DNA from: Candidatus Tectimicrobiota bacterium
GTDB taxonomy: Bacteria; JACPSX01
DNA: 12,714 nt
Assembly: GCA_016193065.1 (NCBI GenBank)
Contig: JACPSX010000110.1
Coordinates: 1 to 12,714, forward strand
Reading direction: 5' to 3'
In this document: piece by piece, positions 1 to 7,876 of the stretch
Position numbering within the stretch: the first letter of the stretch is position 1
Layout: the number at the start of each line of letters is the position of its first letter
Translations under genes and position numbers: made by a program
Notes under the pieces: model-generated
Told to the model about the DNA's origin: nothing
What the model saw: the letters and a program-made list of their open reading frames with translations, nothing else
The model's database searches: none

Positions 1-907
1 GGCCATCGTCAGTGCCTTGAAGAACCTGATCGAGAATGAAAAGCTCAAGACGAAGAACGCGGTCACTGCGGTCTCCGGGCATTCGGTCATCGTGAAGAAG
101 ATCAGCGTTCCCGCCATGGGGGAGGACGAGCTGGCCGAATCGATTCGCTTCGAAGCCGAGCAGTACATCCCCTTCGATATCGAGGATGTCAACATCGACT
201 TTCAGCTTCTGGGTTCCCCGGGCGAGACGGCGGAAGAAGGCGCCCAACAGATGGAGATTTTGTTGGTGGCCGCCCGCAAGGAGAAAATTGGAACTTTCAC
301 GGAGATCATCGCCCAGTCCGGGCTCAAGGCGATCACCGTGGATGTGGATGCCTTCGCCATGGAGAACCAGTACGAGCTCAACTACGATACTCCCCCCGAC
401 GAAGTTGTGGCCCTCGTCAACATTGGCGCGGGGATGATGAATATCAATGTGGTTAAAAACCAGATGACCGCCTTCACCCGCGACGTATCCATCGGCGGCC
501 GGCAAGTCACGGAGGCCATCGCCCGAGGATTGCAGGTAGATCTCGATGCGGCCGAAGCGCTGAAGCTGGGCCAGGAAGTCGAGGGGCATGGGACGGCTGA
601 GGTCACCCCGCTGATTCACGGCGTCATTGACAAGATGAGCATGGAAATCCAGCGGTCCTTTGACTTTTTCCGCTCCACGGCTTCCGGGGAAAAGATCAGC
701 CGAATTCTCCTGAGCGGAGGGTGTGCCTGTCTGCAGGGCATCGACCGCTACCTGACCGACACGTTTGGCCTCCCGGTGGAAATTACCGATCCCTTCCGTC
801 AGATTCAGGTGAGCGACAGCGACTTCGACCCGGAATACATTCGCCGCATGGCCCCTGTGGCGGCCATCGCCGTGGGTCTTGCGTTAAGGGGAGTGGGGGA
901 AGGATGA
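1..907 (+). CDS. pilM: Type IV pilus assembly protein PilM, 5' end outside window
   Basis: PilM is a cytoplasmic actin-like ATPase-fold protein that binds the N-terminal tail of PilN and links the pilus motor to the inner-membrane alignment complex. The reading frame is open from base 2, and the first in-window initiator (TTG at 17) falls inside conserved sequence (KTKNAVTAVSGHSVIVKKI), so the true start lies upstream. About 300 residues are visible. They include the segment EDELAESIRFEAEQYIPFDI, typical of PilM, an actin-like phosphate-loop region around VALVNIGAG, and a C-terminal ILLSGGCACLQGI motif of the nucleotide-binding fold. The stop codon overlaps the pilN start in ATGA (904-907), which indicates translational coupling. 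Identification is by motif and by the pilN/O/Q genes that follow. Confidence 0.95.
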   Translation, partial: AIVSALKNLIENEKLKTKNAVTAVSGHSVIVKKISVPAMGEDELAESIRFEAEQYIPFDIEDVNIDFQLLGSPGETAEEGAQQMEILLVAARKEKIGTFTEIIAQSGLKAITVDVDAFAMENQYELNYDTPPDEVVALVNIGAGMMNINVVKNQMTAFTRDVSIGGRQVTEAIARGLQVDLDAAEALKLGQEVEGHGTAEVTPLIHGVIDKMSMEIQRSFDFFRSTASGEKISRILLSGGCACLQGIDRYLTDTFGLPVEITDPFRQIQVSDSDFDPEYIRRMAPVAAIAVGLALRGVGEG

Positions 908-1521
908 TCCGTATTAACCTGGCGACCCCCAGAAAGTCCCGCAAGCGCCTGGGCGTGGTCCAGCAACTCGCTGTGGCCGCGGTCCTGGTGGTTGTGGAGA
1001 TCGGCCTGATGGGCTCCCTATGGCTGGGGCAGGGAGGGGAAATCAACCGGCTCCAAGGGGAAATACGCCGGGCCAACCAGGAGTTGGAAAATCTCAAGAA
1101 GGTCGTGACCAAGGTGAGTGAGCAGGAAAAGGTAGAGGCGGATCTGAAAGAACGGCTGCAGGTCATCGCCGGGTTGCGCGAAAACCAGCAGGGGCCCATT
1201 AACCTCATGGACTTGTTGAGCCGGAGTCTTCCCGAGACCTTGTGGCTGACCAGCCTGGGAGAAAAGGAATCCAAGATCGAGTTGGAGGGCTATTCTCTGG
1301 ACAATCTCGGCGTCGCAAAATTTATGAAGAACCTGCAATCCTCTCCCACCCTGTCGGGTGTCGAGCTCGTCAGCTCCCAGCAGGAGGTGATTGAAAGCCG
1401 GAAGGTCCAGAAGTTTAAGATCGAGGCGACCCAGACCAAGAAAGCGGCGCCTTCGGTAGTGACCGGGAGCGCTCCCGGCAAGGGTGCGGCCAAAGGGCCT
1501 GAGAAGGCGCCGAAGTCGTAG
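904..1521 (+). CDS. pilN: Type IV pilus inner-membrane protein PilN
   Basis: PilN is a bitopic inner-membrane protein that pairs with PilO through its periplasmic part and recruits PilM through its short cytoplasmic tail. The 205-residue product begins MIRINLATPRKSR, matching the family's INL-type PilM-binding tail. A hydrophobic helix follows at about residues 19-41, then a charged coiled-coil region at about 45-95, then a small ferredoxin-like periplasmic domain (TLWLTSLGEKESKIELEGYS). The last 30 residues are rich in Lys, Ala and Pro. The ATG at 904 overlaps the pilM stop. An in-frame extension further upstream is open but runs inside pilM and is not credible. Confidence 0.93.
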   Translation: MIRINLATPRKSRKRLGVVQQLAVAAVLVVVEIGLMGSLWLGQGGEINRLQGEIRRANQELENLKKVVTKVSEQEKVEADLKERLQVIAGLRENQQGPINLMDLLSRSLPETLWLTSLGEKESKIELEGYSLDNLGVAKFMKNLQSSPTLSGVELVSSQQEVIESRKVQKFKIEATQTKKAAPSVVTGSAPGKGAAKGPEKAPKS

Positions 1522-1526
1522 GGGAT

Positions 1527-2198
1527 ATGATGGAAGGCTTGATCACAAAGATCCTGCAAATTCCGCCGGCACAGCGCTGGCTGGCAATGGGGGGTCTCCT
1601 GGTCGTACTGGGACTGGCCTATTATTTCCTCCTCTATTCGGGCCGGGTTGACGAGATCGAGACCCTGAACAAGAACCTGACTCAACTCCAGGGCGAGGTG
1701 AGCAAGACCAAGACTGCGGCCCGGCGCCTGGCCGCTCTGGAGCGGCGCCTGGCCGCCTACAATCAAGAGCTCCAGGTGGCGGCCCGCTCCCTGCCGGACA
1801 GCAAGGAGATTCCCGAGTTGCTGACCCAGGTATCCAACATCGGGAGGCAGGCGGGTCTGGAGTTCTTGCTGTTTCAGCCCCAGGGGGAAACTTCCCAATC
1901 GTTCTATGCGGCGGTTCCCGTCAAGCTGCAAATTGCCGGCACCTTTTCTCAAATCATGATATTTTTCCGTGGACTCAGCCAGCTCCCTCGCATTGTGAAT
2001 GTGACGGATCTCAAAATCGGCGGGGCTGATGTGCAACCGGGCCGGGTCACCCTGAAGATTGAATGTCTGGCCACAACCTTTCGCTTCCTGAGAGAACAGG
2101 AGATTCGGGAAGCTGCCCAGAAAGCCGTGAAGGGTGGTGCTCGAAAGGCCCCACCTGCAAGCGCTCAGCAGCCCGCCAAAGGCGACGCTGGAGGGTAG
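1527..2198 (+). CDS. pilO: Type IV pilus inner-membrane protein PilO
   Basis: PilO forms a heterodimer with PilN in the periplasm as part of the machine-alignment complex. The 223-residue product has a short cytoplasmic start, one transmembrane helix at about residues 17-38 and a coiled coil (about 42-90, with many Leu/Glu/Arg heptads). A PilO-type domain follows, containing KEIPELLTQVSNIGRQAGLE and the segment from FSQIMIFFRGLSQLPRIVNV to about residue 190. The tail is Ala/Lys/Pro rich. The gene begins with tandem ATG codons (1527 and 1530), five bases after pilN. It ends only four bases before the chosen pilQ start, so the usual intervening pilP gene is absent. Confidence 0.93.
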   Translation: MMEGLITKILQIPPAQRWLAMGGLLVVLGLAYYFLLYSGRVDEIETLNKNLTQLQGEVSKTKTAARRLAALERRLAAYNQELQVAARSLPDSKEIPELLTQVSNIGRQAGLEFLLFQPQGETSQSFYAAVPVKLQIAGTFSQIMIFFRGLSQLPRIVNVTDLKIGGADVQPGRVTLKIECLATTFRFLREQEIREAAQKAVKGGARKAPPASAQQPAKGDAGG

Positions 2199-2202
2199 TT
2201 CC

Positions 2203-4170
2203 ATGTACAATCCCAGGAATAAAATGTTTCCGCTTGCTTGGCTGTTCTTGTTGCCTCTGCTTTTCTCCGGCGGATGCGCCACGACCGCGGGTCCCGGCAG
2301 GGCTCCGGAGGAATCTGCTGTGGGGACTGGCGAGGCGCGGATCGTCCGGGTCGGAGTCGACAAGGGCTCTGGAGGCAGTGAGCGGCTTACGGTGGAAACC
2401 ACGGGGCCGGTGAATTCCACGGCCTTTCTGGCTTCTAATCCCCTGCGTCTGGAGCTTGACCTCTCCGGGATCAGCATGGAAGCTCCTCTTCCTCAGTTGG
2501 AGGTTAGCGGCACCCTGATTAAGAGGGTGGCGGCGGTGCGGCTGCCGGAGAATAGAATCCTGCGGATCGAAGCGGAGTTGCTGCAGCCTGTCTCCTTCGA
2601 ACTGATCCGGCAAGGAAAGCGGGTTTCGGTGGATCTGAGAGGAGTGGATGCCCCCCTCGCCAAGGCGGCTGGCGCGGATGGAGGAAGTGCAGATCCGGGC
2701 AAGGCAAGGCCAGCTTCCAACGGCGAGGAGCGCTCTAAAGTATCTCCTGCCCAGGTGGAGAAGACGCAGGCCCCGGCGTCAACGGAGGAGAAAAAGGGAC
2801 CCAAGAAAGAGCCGGCACAGGAAGAGACGCCGCCGGAGAAACGGTACACGGGTTCCCGCGTTTCCCTCGATTTTCAGGATGCGGATCTCATTGGGGTTTT
2901 GAGGCTCATTGCGGAAGTCAGCGGCCTGAACATCATCACCACGCCGGAAGTATCGGGGAAGCTCTCGTTGCGCTTGATCAACGTTCCCTGGGATCAGGCC
3001 CTGGACATCATTTTGAAGAACGCGAACCTGACCATGGTCCGCGAAGGCAACGTGGTCCGCATTGCTCCGAAAGCCCGGTTGGCTCAGGAGCGCGAAGAGA
3101 CCCTGCGGGCTCAAAAGGCGGAACAGCAGGCGGAGGAGTTGGTGACCCGGATTCTTCCCGTGAGCTATGCAGACACCAAAGAGCTGGTCTCGAACATCAA
3201 ACCGCTGCTGACGGATCGGGGCACGGTTCAAGTGGACACCCGGACAAGCACCCTGATCGTCAAGGATGTGGAGCGGGTGCAGGGGGATGTGAGCAATCTG
3301 GTAAAGACTCTGGATCGCCAGACGCCTCAGGTCTCCATTGAGGCCAAGGTCGTCGAGGTGAGCCGGGACTTCAGCCGGGAGCTGGGAATCCAGTGGGGCG
3401 TCACCTACACCTATCCGAACCGGCGAATGACGGAGGAGATCCAGAGATTTCCACGGGCCGGCTTGGTGACGGGCGGGTCAACGGCCGCAACCGTCGGCGG
3501 CGTGACCCCGGGCGTACAGGGAGCCGATATCGTCCGCAACCTGGGAGTCTCCTCGGCTACAACGCCTGCCGGTGGCAACTATTTGGTCAGTTTGCCTGCT
3601 GCCGTGACCACCGGTGCCGGGGGGGCACTGGGAATCATTCTGGGCAGCCCGACCCTCGACCCGATCGTTCTGGCCGCGCAGCTCTCCGCCGCGGAGGCCA
3701 CCGGCAAGGGGCGCATCCTGTCCAATCCCAAGATCACCACCCTGGACAACAAGGAAGCCAGCATCGAGCAAGGGCGCTCCATCCCCTACGAGACGACTTC
3801 CGCCGAGGGCACCAAGACCGAGTTCATTGACGCCACATTGAAACTGACGGTGACTCCTCACATCACGGCAGAAAACACGGTCTCCATGAAGATCAAGGTG
3901 ACCAAGAATGCTCCCAATACCTCCGTCACCGGTGCCAGCGGAGCACCCAGCATCGACAAGAAAGAGGCGACCACGGAGGTCCTGGTCCGGGACGGTGAAA
4001 CAACCGTCATCGGGGGAATCTTCACCAGCGATCAAAGCTCGAGCGAAAACAAGGTACCCGGGCTGGGAGATATCCCGCTGCTCGGATGGCTCTTCAAGAA
4101 AGAGAGGAAGGTTGACAACTCCACCGAGCTTTTGATCTTCATCACACCGCGGATCACCCGAAGCCGGTAG
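2203..4170 (+). CDS. pilQ: Type IV pilus secretin PilQ with AMIN domain and lipobox-like signal
   Basis: PilQ forms the outer-membrane secretin ring through which the pilus passes. I chose the ATG at 2203 because GAGGG at 2191-2195 sits seven bases upstream; the open frame continues upstream into pilO, and ATG 2224 is a possible alternative. The 655-residue product begins with a hydrophobic export signal ending in FSGGC (Cys25), a lipobox-like site. An AMIN peptidoglycan-binding domain lies at about 45-150, followed by a Lys/Pro/Glu-rich linker to about 220. Next come a secretin N/STN region (SLDFQDADLIGVLRLIAEVS), a NolW-like domain (ILPVSYADTKELVSNI), and the secretin barrel from about 370 to the end. 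The barrel contains the signature VPGLGDIPLLGWLFK and the terminal ELLIFITPRI. A Gly/Ala/Thr-rich loop lies within the barrel. Confidence 0.95.
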   Translation: MYNPRNKMFPLAWLFLLPLLFSGGCATTAGPGRAPEESAVGTGEARIVRVGVDKGSGGSERLTVETTGPVNSTAFLASNPLRLELDLSGISMEAPLPQLEVSGTLIKRVAAVRLPENRILRIEAELLQPVSFELIRQGKRVSVDLRGVDAPLAKAAGADGGSADPGKARPASNGEERSKVSPAQVEKTQAPASTEEKKGPKKEPAQEETPPEKRYTGSRVSLDFQDADLIGVLRLIAEVSGLNIITTPEVSGKLSLRLINVPWDQALDIILKNANLTMVREGNVVRIAPKARLAQEREETLRAQKAEQQAEELVTRILPVSYADTKELVSNIKPLLTDRGTVQVDTRTSTLIVKDVERVQGDVSNLVKTLDRQTPQVSIEAKVVEVSRDFSRELGIQWGVTYTYPNRRMTEEIQRFPRAGLVTGGSTAATVGGVTPGVQGADIVRNLGVSSATTPAGGNYLVSLPAAVTTGAGGALGIILGSPTLDPIVLAAQLSAAEATGKGRILSNPKITTLDNKEASIEQGRSIPYETTSAEGTKTEFIDATLKLTVTPHITAENTVSMKIKVTKNAPNTSVTGASGAPSIDKKEATTEVLVRDGETTVIGGIFTSDQSSSENKVPGLGDIPLLGWLFKKERKVDNSTELLIFITPRITRSR

Positions 4171-4219
4171 GCCCGCCAGAATTCGCAAATCCAGAGAGCA
4201 AGCCCAGGGGAGTCCAGGC

Positions 4220-5374
4220 GTGGAAACTGTTCGTGTCAATTTGCCCGGCAGGCAGTACCCGATCCTCATCGGCCGGGGCCTCATATCCCGTGCGGGCGAA
4301 TTTCTGGCCGATGTGCAGGCCGGCCCTGCAGCAGGGTACCCGCAACGCCCAGAGGGCACCCGGGGGTACCCGGGGTGCAGGACAGGCAGCCGGGTGGTTG
4401 TGGTGACCAATCCGACGGTTTCCCGTCTCTACGGGGAGGAGATCCTTGCCGGCCTCGGGGCCCGCGGGTTTGCGCCTTTCCTGGTGGAGATCCCCGACGG
4501 AGAAGAATACAAGACTCTCGAGTCGGTCGCACGGGTGTACGAGGAACTCTTTGCCCGGCAACTGGACCGCGGCTCCACTCTGGTGGCCCTGGGAGGAGGT
4601 GTGGTCGGGGATTTGACCGGCTTTGTGGCGGCCACTTTCATGCGGGGGATCCGCTACCTGCAGGTGCCCACCACGCTCCTGGCCCAGGTGGACAGCAGCG
4701 TGGGAGGAAAAACCGGGGTCAATCATCCCCGCGGAAAGAACCTGATCGGGGCCTTCCACCAGCCGGCCGCCGTGATCACCGATGTGGAGGTCCTGCGCAG
4801 CTTGTCCCCGGAAGAGTTCCGTTCGGGGCTGGCCGAGGTGGTCAAGTACGGCGCCATTGCCGACCCGGATTTTTTTGCTTTCCTGGAATCCTCCGCCGTA
4901 GCGATCCGCGTCCGGGATGAGGGAACTCTCGTCCGGATTGTCAAGCGGTGCTGCGAGATCAAGGCCTCTTACGTGGAACAGGACGAGAGGGAGGAGAGCG
5001 GCCTGCGGGCCCATTTGAACTTCGGCCATACGTTTGCCCATGCCCTGGAGACGGCCACCTCGTATTGTGCTTATCGCCACGGCGAGGCTGTCGCCGTCGG
5101 CATGGCTTGTGCCGCCAGGCTTTCAGCCCTCTTGAATTTGTGTGGAAACCAGGAGGTGGAGCGTCTGTCCGCGCTGCTGAAGTCGCTGGAGCTACCGGTA
5201 AACATGCGTGGCGTGACGCCCGGGGCCATCGCGGAAGCCCTCGTGTATGACAAGAAGGCTGTGGAGGGGACCTTGCGCTTTATTCTGATGAAGACGATCG
5301 GTCAAGTCTTCCTTGCGGACAGCGTGCCGTTTCCCGAGGTCCGCAAGATCCTTAAGTGGGCCTGCATTGCCTGA
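4220..5374 (+). CDS. aroB: 3-dehydroquinate synthase
   Basis: AroB converts DAHP to 3-dehydroquinate, the second step of the shikimate pathway, in the cytoplasm with NAD+ and a divalent metal. The 384-residue protein has the glycine-rich NAD site GGGVVGDLTGFVAATFMRG, the substrate region VDSSVGGKTGVNHPRGKNLIGAF, and three metal-ligand motifs: AEVVKYG (Glu206), GHTFAHALE (His270) and HGEAVAVGM (His287). The start is GTG at 4220, with GGGGAG at 4207-4212 as ribosome site. It is about 20-25 residues longer than usual because of a Gly/Pro/Arg-rich insertion at about residues 35-56, just before the first Rossmann strand RVVVVTN (see the repeat entry at 4334). Its position after pilQ resembles pil-aro clusters of other lineages, but aroC and aroK are not between them. 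Confidence 0.96.
   Translation: METVRVNLPGRQYPILIGRGLISRAGEFLADVQAGPAAGYPQRPEGTRGYPGCRTGSRVVVVTNPTVSRLYGEEILAGLGARGFAPFLVEIPDGEEYKTLESVARVYEELFARQLDRGSTLVALGGGVVGDLTGFVAATFMRGIRYLQVPTTLLAQVDSSVGGKTGVNHPRGKNLIGAFHQPAAVITDVEVLRSLSPEEFRSGLAEVVKYGAIADPDFFAFLESSAVAIRVRDEGTLVRIVKRCCEIKASYVEQDEREESGLRAHLNFGHTFAHALETATSYCAYRHGEAVAVGMACAARLSALLNLCGNQEVERLSALLKSLELPVNMRGVTPGAIAEALVYDKKAVEGTLRFILMKTIGQVFLADSVPFPEVRKILKWACIA
4334..4371 (+). repeat. GGGYACCC repeat cluster inserted in aroB
   Basis: Three near-identical palindromic octamers lie inside aroB: GGGTACCC at 4334, GGGCACCC at 4354 and GGGTACCC at 4364, the last followed by GGGGTGC. They are read in frame as Gly-Tyr-Pro, then (frame offset within the unit) Gly-Thr-Arg, then Gly-Tyr-Pro-Gly. 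They coincide with a stretch of the protein that ordinary AroB sequences lack. The outer two copies are 30 bases apart, the same spacing and reading phase as the outer copies in rdgB. Origin as a dispersed or expanded repeat is inference. Confidence 0.6.
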
Positions 5375-5483
5375 CACCGATGCCGGGCTTTCAACTCGAC
5401 CCCGACCCGAAAAAAATCAAGGGCCAGAACCTGGGAAATTCGCGATTCTCTTTGACGTTGGGGGAATCGGCAGGTGGTTTGGT

Positions 5484-5902
5484 AATCTCCTAATTGGGCC
5501 GTGGGGGGCTGCTTGGAACTCGGGCATACGGGCCGCTTTTCTACAAGCCTCTGGAGGGATTACCTGTCAATCTAGAGTTTCTGATCGGGGTTGACTTCCC
5601 CTGCCGTTTGATGGATACTTTCCGCGATGCAGGGGGCGGCGGGATCCTATGATGCCATTGTCATCAACCCGGCGGCCTACACCCATACCAGCGTTGCTAT
5701 CCTGGATGCGCTTCTGGCAGTCGGTATTCCGAGCGTCGAGGTACACATGACCAATATATACGGAAGAGAAGATTTTCGCCGGACGTCGCTCACGACGGCG
5801 GCGGCTCGTGGCCAGATTTGCGGATTTGGAGCCTACAGCTACATCCTCGGATTGGAAGCTGTCTGGCATATTCTGACCGCCCCGCAGAACACGGACCATT
5901 GA
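5484..5902 (+). pseudogene. aroQ: Decayed aroQ, type II 3-dehydroquinate dehydratase
   Basis: Type II dehydroquinase dehydrates the AroB product. The family pattern is visible but spread over three frames. NLLIGP (5484-5501) recalls the N-terminal xLHGPN strand. LLGTRAYG (5509-5532), in the next frame, recalls NLLGTRxPxxYG, and that frame continues through VNLEF and RLMDTFRDAG to a TGA. The rest, from about 5627 to the stop at 5902, is intact in the third frame: YDAIVINPAAYTHTS, then VEVHMTN with the conserved His, then GQICGFGAYSYILGLEA. Removing one G from each run at 5503-5508 and 5632-5636 would join all three parts. However, the QSNHEG substrate loop is replaced by LIGVDFP, about ten residues are missing after the YG, and no start codon occurs in the first frame after aroB. 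Decay is therefore likelier than sequencing error alone. An ATG at 5627 could start a 91-residue C-terminal fragment. Confidence 0.82.
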
Positions 5903-5927
5903 TCCCTCTCAACGGTTGAGGAAGACG

Positions 5928-6407
5928 GTGGACCTAAAAGATTTGGAAGAGCTGATCGATCTGTTTGAGCGCAAAAAGATCGCCGAACTGGAGTTCGAAA
6001 GATCCGGCGTGCGCGTGCGCCTGAAAAAAAGTGCTTCCCCCGAAACCGTGGGCGTGCCGTTTCCCTGGCCGGCTCTCACCCCCCCCGGGTCGGCCGCGGG
6101 GGCCAAGGGGGATCTGGATGCTGCAAACGGTCGGGGGAATTCCCCTCCCCTGGCCTCGACTTCCAATGTCGTTACGGTCACATCACCGATTGTCGGCACT
6201 TTCTATCGCGCCCCCTCCCCGGAAGCGGAACCGTTCGTGCAGGAGGGGGATCTGGTCGAAAAGGGACAGGTGCTCTGCATCGTAGAAGCGATGAAGCTTA
6301 TGAACGAAATCGAAGCGGAATGTGCCGGAAAAATCCTCTCCGCTTTGGTCGAGAACGGCAACGCCGTAGAGTACGGAGAGGCTCTCTTCCACATCGAGCC
6401 GCTTTGA
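5928..6407 (+). CDS. accB: Biotin carboxyl carrier protein of acetyl-CoA carboxylase
   Basis: AccB carries biotin between the carboxylase and carboxyltransferase halves of acetyl-CoA carboxylase, the first committed step of fatty-acid synthesis. I chose GTG at 5928, giving MDLKDLEELIDLFERKKIAE, the usual family N-terminus, because GAGG at 5918-5921 is correctly spaced. A TTG at 5916 is in frame but lacks a ribosome site. The 159-residue protein has an N-terminal helical/strand region, a Pro/Gly/Ala-rich linker (about 45-80) and the biotinyl domain at about 85-158. The domain includes SPIVGTFYRAPSPEAEPFV and the biotinylation motif EAMKLMNE with Lys123. It lies 21 bases before accC. Confidence 0.96.
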   Translation: MDLKDLEELIDLFERKKIAELEFERSGVRVRLKKSASPETVGVPFPWPALTPPGSAAGAKGDLDAANGRGNSPPLASTSNVVTVTSPIVGTFYRAPSPEAEPFVQEGDLVEKGQVLCIVEAMKLMNEIEAECAGKILSALVENGNAVEYGEALFHIEPL

Positions 6408-6428
6408 GCGACGGTTTCCAAAAGGATT

Positions 6429-7784
6429 ATGTTCCACAAGATACTGATCGCCAACCGGGGGGAAATCGCCCTCCGCATATTGCGTGCCTGCAAGGAGATG
6501 GGGGTTCGAACCGTGGCGGTTCATTCCACGGCGGACGCTGGAGCGGCCCACGTCAAGCTGGCGGACGAATCCCTCTGCATCGGTCCTCCCGAAAGCTCCG
6601 CCAGCTATCTCAACGTGGCCAGCATCATCAGCGCCGCCGAGATCACGGACGCGGAGGCGATCCACCCCGGTTATGGGTTTCTGGCTGAAAATCCTCACTT
6701 TGCCGAAGTCTGTGAAAGTTGCCGGATCAAGTTCATCGGCCCTACCCCGGAGCACCTTCGCCTCATCGGGGACAAAGCCCAGGCTCGTCGGATGATGCAG
6801 GAGGCCGGGGTTCCCATCCTAATGGGGAGCGAATCCTCCCTGCAGAGCTCGGAGGAGGCAGTCGAGCTGGCTCGGCAGGTGGGCTATCCCGTGCTGCTCA
6901 AGGCCGTGGCGGGCGGCGGGGGCAAGGGAATGCGGGTCGTCAGGGACGAGGAGGGGTTGATGAACGCCCTGCTCATGGTCCAGGCCGAGGCCTCCGCCTC
7001 GTTCGGGAATGACAGCATCTTCCTGGAGAAATATCTCGAAAAGGCCCGCCACGTCGAAGTACAGATCGTGGCCGATGAACTCGGCAACGTGGTGCACTGC
7101 GGGGACCGGGAGTGCACGATTCAGCGCCGCTATCAAAAGCTCATCGAGGAGGGGCCCTCCCCGGCCATCAGTGATAAGCTTCGCGAAGAAATCGGCCGGG
7201 TGGCCGTAAAGGCGGTGAAGACGATGCAATACCGCAACGTGGGCACCATGGAGTTCTTGCTGGATTCCGAGGGGCGCTACTACTTCATTGAGATGAACGG
7301 CCGAATTCAGGTGGAGCACGCGGTCACCGAGATGATCACCGGCATCGACCTCATCAAGGAACAGATCCGGATCGCGGCAGGCGAGAAGCTACAGTTTACG
7401 CAAAAGCAGGTCCACATCCACGGGCACAGCCTGGAGTGCCGGATCAATGCGGAGGATCCGGAAAAGTTCATCCCGTGTCCCGGCCGGATCTCTTATCTGA
7501 GTCTGCCTGGAGGGCCCGGCGTGCGTGTCGACACGGCCATCTTTCCAGGCTACGAGGTTACCCCCCATTACGATTCCCTCATCGCGAAGCTGATCGTCCA
7601 CGGTGAGGACCGCATGGAGGCCATCTCTCGGATGATTCGGGCTCTCGGCGAGTTTCAAATTGAAGGGGTGAAAACCACCATCCCGTTTCACCTTCAGGTG
7701 CTCGCGAACCCGGAGTTTATCCGAGGGGAGTTCTCGACGGACTTTCTCGACCGCTATCATCTCCCGGCTGCGGCCAGGGGTTGA
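6429..7784 (+). CDS. accC: Biotin carboxylase subunit of acetyl-CoA carboxylase
   Basis: AccC carboxylates biotin on AccB using ATP and bicarbonate. The 451-residue protein shows the standard three-part order. First is an N-terminal biotin carboxylase domain ([35 protein letters not shown]). Next is an ATP-grasp domain with the glycine-rich loop GGGGKGMR at about 160-168, [16 protein letters not shown] and [13 protein letters not shown]. Last is a C-terminal domain with [17 protein letters not shown]. The catalytic stretch is [14 protein letters not shown] (residues 289-302): Arg292, Gln294, Val295 and Glu296 are kept, but the usual Thr291 and Pro298 are Gly and Ala. Initiation is ATG at 6429 after AAGG at about 6421. 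accA and accD are not in the window. Confidence 0.97.
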   Translation: MFHKILIANRGEIALRILRACKEMGVRTVAVHSTADAGAAHVKLADESLCIGPPESSASYLNVASIISAAEITDAEAIHPGYGFLAENPHFAEVCESCRIKFIGPTPEHLRLIGDKAQARRMMQEAGVPILMGSESSLQSSEEAVELARQVGYPVLLKAVAGGGGKGMRVVRDEEGLMNALLMVQAEASASFGNDSIFLEKYLEKARHVEVQIVADELGNVVHCGDRECTIQRRYQKLIEEGPSPAISDKLREEIGRVAVKAVKTMQYRNVGTMEFLLDSEGRYYFIEMNGRIQVEHAVTEMITGIDLIKEQIRIAAGEKLQFTQKQVHIHGHSLECRINAEDPEKFIPCPGRISYLSLPGGPGVRVDTAIFPGYEVTPHYDSLIAKLIVHGEDRMEAISRMIRALGEFQIEGVKTTIPFHLQVLANPEFIRGEFSTDFLDRYHLPAAARG

Positions 7785-7876
7785 CGGTCTCTCAAGTCTT
7801 CCCCCAGGTTCCGTGAACCCTCGCAGCGGGGTGGTCTGTGCTTCGCTCTCGGCCTTTGCGTGTTGAGGGATTGCGT

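Noticed and set aside
1290-2477. Open frame of 395 codons on the minus strand across pilN, pilO and the start of pilQ
   Set aside because: It lies opposite three recognisable pil genes, its product has no coherent domain, and such antisense frames are expected in GC-rich coding DNA.
4053-4062. GGTACCCGGG in pilQ, similar to the aroB and rdgB repeats
   Set aside because: It encodes the conserved VPGLGD motif of secretins and occurs singly, so it is ordinary coding sequence rather than an insertion.
3478-5080. Two minus-strand open frames of more than 300 codons opposite pilQ and aroB
   Set aside because: The + strand proteins have clear family motifs across the same bases; the antisense products show none.
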